Program-made: the position numbers and the translations under genes | Source: JAZQNF01 sp045641505 | GTDB lineage: Bacteria; Bacillota; Clostridia; Lachnospirales; Bianqueaceae | DNA length: 5,677 bases | NCBI GenBank assembly: GCA_045641505.1 | Contig: JAZUHB010000032.1 | Location: 1 to 5,677, forward strand | Direction of reading: 5' to 3' | The notes under the pieces: generated by a model | Told to the model about the DNA's origin: nothing | The model's input: only the letters and a program-made list of their open reading frames with translations | Databases searched by the model: none | In this document: one piece after another, positions 4,208 through 5,677 of the stretch | Layout: every line of letters begins with the position of its first letter | How positions within the stretch are numbered: position 1 is the first letter of the stretch

Positions 4208-5677
4208 TTACAATTTTTTCAAAGCTCTCAGCGAATTGAGGATGCACAGGAACGCGACTCCGACGTCGCCGAAAACGGCGAGGCCCATTCCCGTCACACC
4301 GAATGCGCTGAGCGCGAGGATGATGAGCTTGACTGCCAGGGCGAAAACGATGTTCTCCCGAACGATCCGCAGCGTCAAATTTGCCGTTTTAAGGGCCTTC
4401 AGGATCTTTGACGGCTTGTCATCCATCAGGACGATATCAGCCGCCTCAATGGCCGCGTCAGAGCCCAGAGCGCCCATCGCGATGCCGAGATCCGCCGAGA
4501 CGAGCACCGGCGCGTCATTGATGCCGTCGCCGACAAAGAAGCAGGCGCCCTCTTTCATATACGTGAGTGTAGCATCGACCTTTTGCTCGGGAAGAAGCTC
4601 CGCCCGCACCTCATCGATCCCGCACTGCGCTGCCACATATTCCGCTACAGTCAGACGGTCTCCGGAAAGAAGCACGGTCTTTTGGATGCCGGCTTCCCGG
4701 AGCCCGCGGATAAAGTCACATGCATCCTCCTTCAGTTCATCCGAGATGAGGACATAGCCAAGGTACTCCCTTCCGGAGGAAACATGGACGACCGTGCCGG
4801 GCTCGTCGGCCGAGGGAACCTCGCCGATCCCGACCCGCGCCATCAATTTCGCGTTGCCGGCGGCGAGCATGACGCCGTTCTTCTCAGTCATGACCCCAAG
4901 CCCCGGCAGGGTCTCGCTTTGGCCGAGGCCGGTCAAATCCGCTTCACGCCCAAGCGCCTCCCGTAGAGACAGCGCGATCGGGTGAGCGGAATACGCCTCG
5001 CAGTCGACAGCGGTCTCCAGCAGCCGTTCTTCGGTGATGCCGGCGGCCGGAACGGCCTTCGTCACCCGGAAGGTACCCTTGGTCAGCGTGCCGGTCTTGT
5101 CCATCAACGCGATCCTGCATTTCGTCAGCGTCTCCAGATGGTTGGAGCCCTTCACGAGAATGCCCTGGCGCGAGGCGCCGCCGATCCCGCCGAAGAACGC
5201 GAGCGGCACCGAGATCACCAAAGCGCAGGGGCAGGAAACGACCAGAAACACGAGCGCGCGCTTTACCCAAAGCGCCCATTGACCGGTGATCAGCGACGGT
5301 ACGATCGCAAGCAGCAGCGCGCAGGCGACAACTGCCGGCGTGTAAACCCGCGCGAAACGGGTGATGAAATTCTCGGCCTTCGATTTATTGGAGGTAGAAT
5401 TTTCGACCAGTTCCAGAATCCGCGAAACAGTGGAATCCTCGAAAACCTTCGACGCTCGGATCACTAGCTTGCCGCCCAGGTTGACTGAACCGCTCACGAC
5501 CTCCGCCCCCGGAACCACCTCGCGCGGAACGCTCTCCCCGGTCAGGGCCTCGGTATTCAGCGAGGATTCGCCCTCTTCCATCGTGCCGTCCAGGGGTATC
5601 TTCTCGCCTGGCAGGTCCGTGAACAGGTCGCCGACGGAAAGCTCCGAAGGATCGACCTGGCTGAGAACACCGTCCCG
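4208..5677 (-). CDS. cadA: P1B-type Zn/Cd/Pb-exporting ATPase (CadA/ZntA type), N-terminus missing
   Basis: An integral membrane pump that uses ATP to expel divalent soft metals. The frame is open to the window edge, so the start lies beyond 5677; the Met at 5581 is internal, since PGEKIPLDG of the actuator domain precedes it. In visible numbering (489 residues) there are PGEKIP (23-28), TGES (46-49, dephosphorylation loop), the CPC metal site in its membrane helix (149-151), the phosphorylation motif DKTGTLT with Asp193, the P1B-specific SAHP (His232), and GDGINDAP (383-390). The last two membrane segments (about 443-460 and 463-486) carry Lys450 and Asp471, the pair that with CPC marks the Zn/Cd/Pb class rather than the copper class. 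All catalytic residues in view are intact. The N-terminal metal-binding domain and first membrane helices are outside the window. No ArsR/CadC- or MerR-type regulator is visible nearby. The symbol reflects the class; zntA would be an equal choice. Confidence 0.95.
   Translation of the reverse strand, partial: RDGVLSQVDPSELSVGDLFTDLPGEKIPLDGTMEEGESSLNTEALTGESVPREVVPGAEVVSGSVNLGGKLVIRASKVFEDSTVSRILELVENSTSNKSKAENFITRFARVYTPAVVACALLLAIVPSLITGQWALWVKRALVFLVVSCPCALVISVPLAFFGGIGGASRQGILVKGSNHLETLTKCRIALMDKTGTLTKGTFRVTKAVPAAGITEERLLETAVDCEAYSAHPIALSLREALGREADLTGLGQSETLPGLGVMTEKNGVMLAAGNAKLMARVGIGEVPSADEPGTVVHVSSGREYLGYVLISDELKEDACDFIRGLREAGIQKTVLLSGDRLTVAEYVAAQCGIDEVRAELLPEQKVDATLTYMKEGACFFVGDGINDAPVLVSADLGIAMGALGSDAAIEAADIVLMDDKPSKILKALKTANLTLRIVRENIVFALAVKLIILALSAFGVTGMGLAVFGDVGVAFLCILNSLRALKKL

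Noticed and set aside
4236..5467. Long plus-strand open frames opposite the metal ATPase, and similar frames over nrdD and trxB
   Set aside because: They are antisense or shifted readings of GC-rich coding sequence, with Arg/Pro/Ser-rich low-complexity products, no ribosome binding site and no recognisable domain.
5579..5581. ATG as the start of the metal ATPase
   Set aside because: The frame continues to the window edge and encodes the actuator-domain motif PGEKIPLDG before this Met; the N-terminal domains are simply outside the window.

Overview
The window looks like a piece of chromosome from an anaerobic, moderately GC-rich member of the Clostridia (Firmicutes). The case rests on an oxygen-sensitive class III ribonucleotide reductase, strong AGGAGG-type ribosome binding sites, a consensus sigma-A promoter, compact intrinsic terminators with T-tracts, and an XRE-type regulator with a membrane tail. 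Genus cannot be set from the sequence alone. Five protein genes are visible, two of them cut by the window edges. I see no RNA gene, insertion sequence, CRISPR array or attachment site.

Region 1 (1-2730, plus strand) is a redox module for making deoxynucleotides. The C-terminal part of an anaerobic ribonucleoside-triphosphate reductase (nrdD) carries a fused thioredoxin/glutaredoxin-like domain with a CPNC motif. It is followed 96 bases later by a flavin thioredoxin reductase homologue (TrxB-like) with a CAVC redox centre. A likely reading is that the flavoprotein reduces the fused redoxin, which then reduces the NrdD active-site disulfide, so that formate would not be needed as reductant. 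The flavoprotein has lost all three arginines of the usual HRRxxxR clamp for the NADPH 2'-phosphate, so its own electron donor may be NADH, reduced ferredoxin or something else. A hairpin lies between the two genes and a strong terminator follows the second.

Region 2 (2728-4184) holds two divergent genes. On the minus strand is an XRE helix-turn-helix protein with four C-terminal membrane helices. On the plus strand is a small polytopic membrane protein with a PAP2-phosphatase-like signature. The 242-base space between them has a near-consensus promoter for the regulator, a perfect 11-base inverted repeat at its predicted transcription start, and a cluster of TCTAC/GTAGA repeats that no gene in the window explains.

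Region 3 (4208-5677, minus strand) is the C-terminal two thirds or so of a P1B-type heavy-metal ATPase of the Zn/Cd/Pb export class. It converges on the PAP2-like gene across a shared bidirectional terminator.
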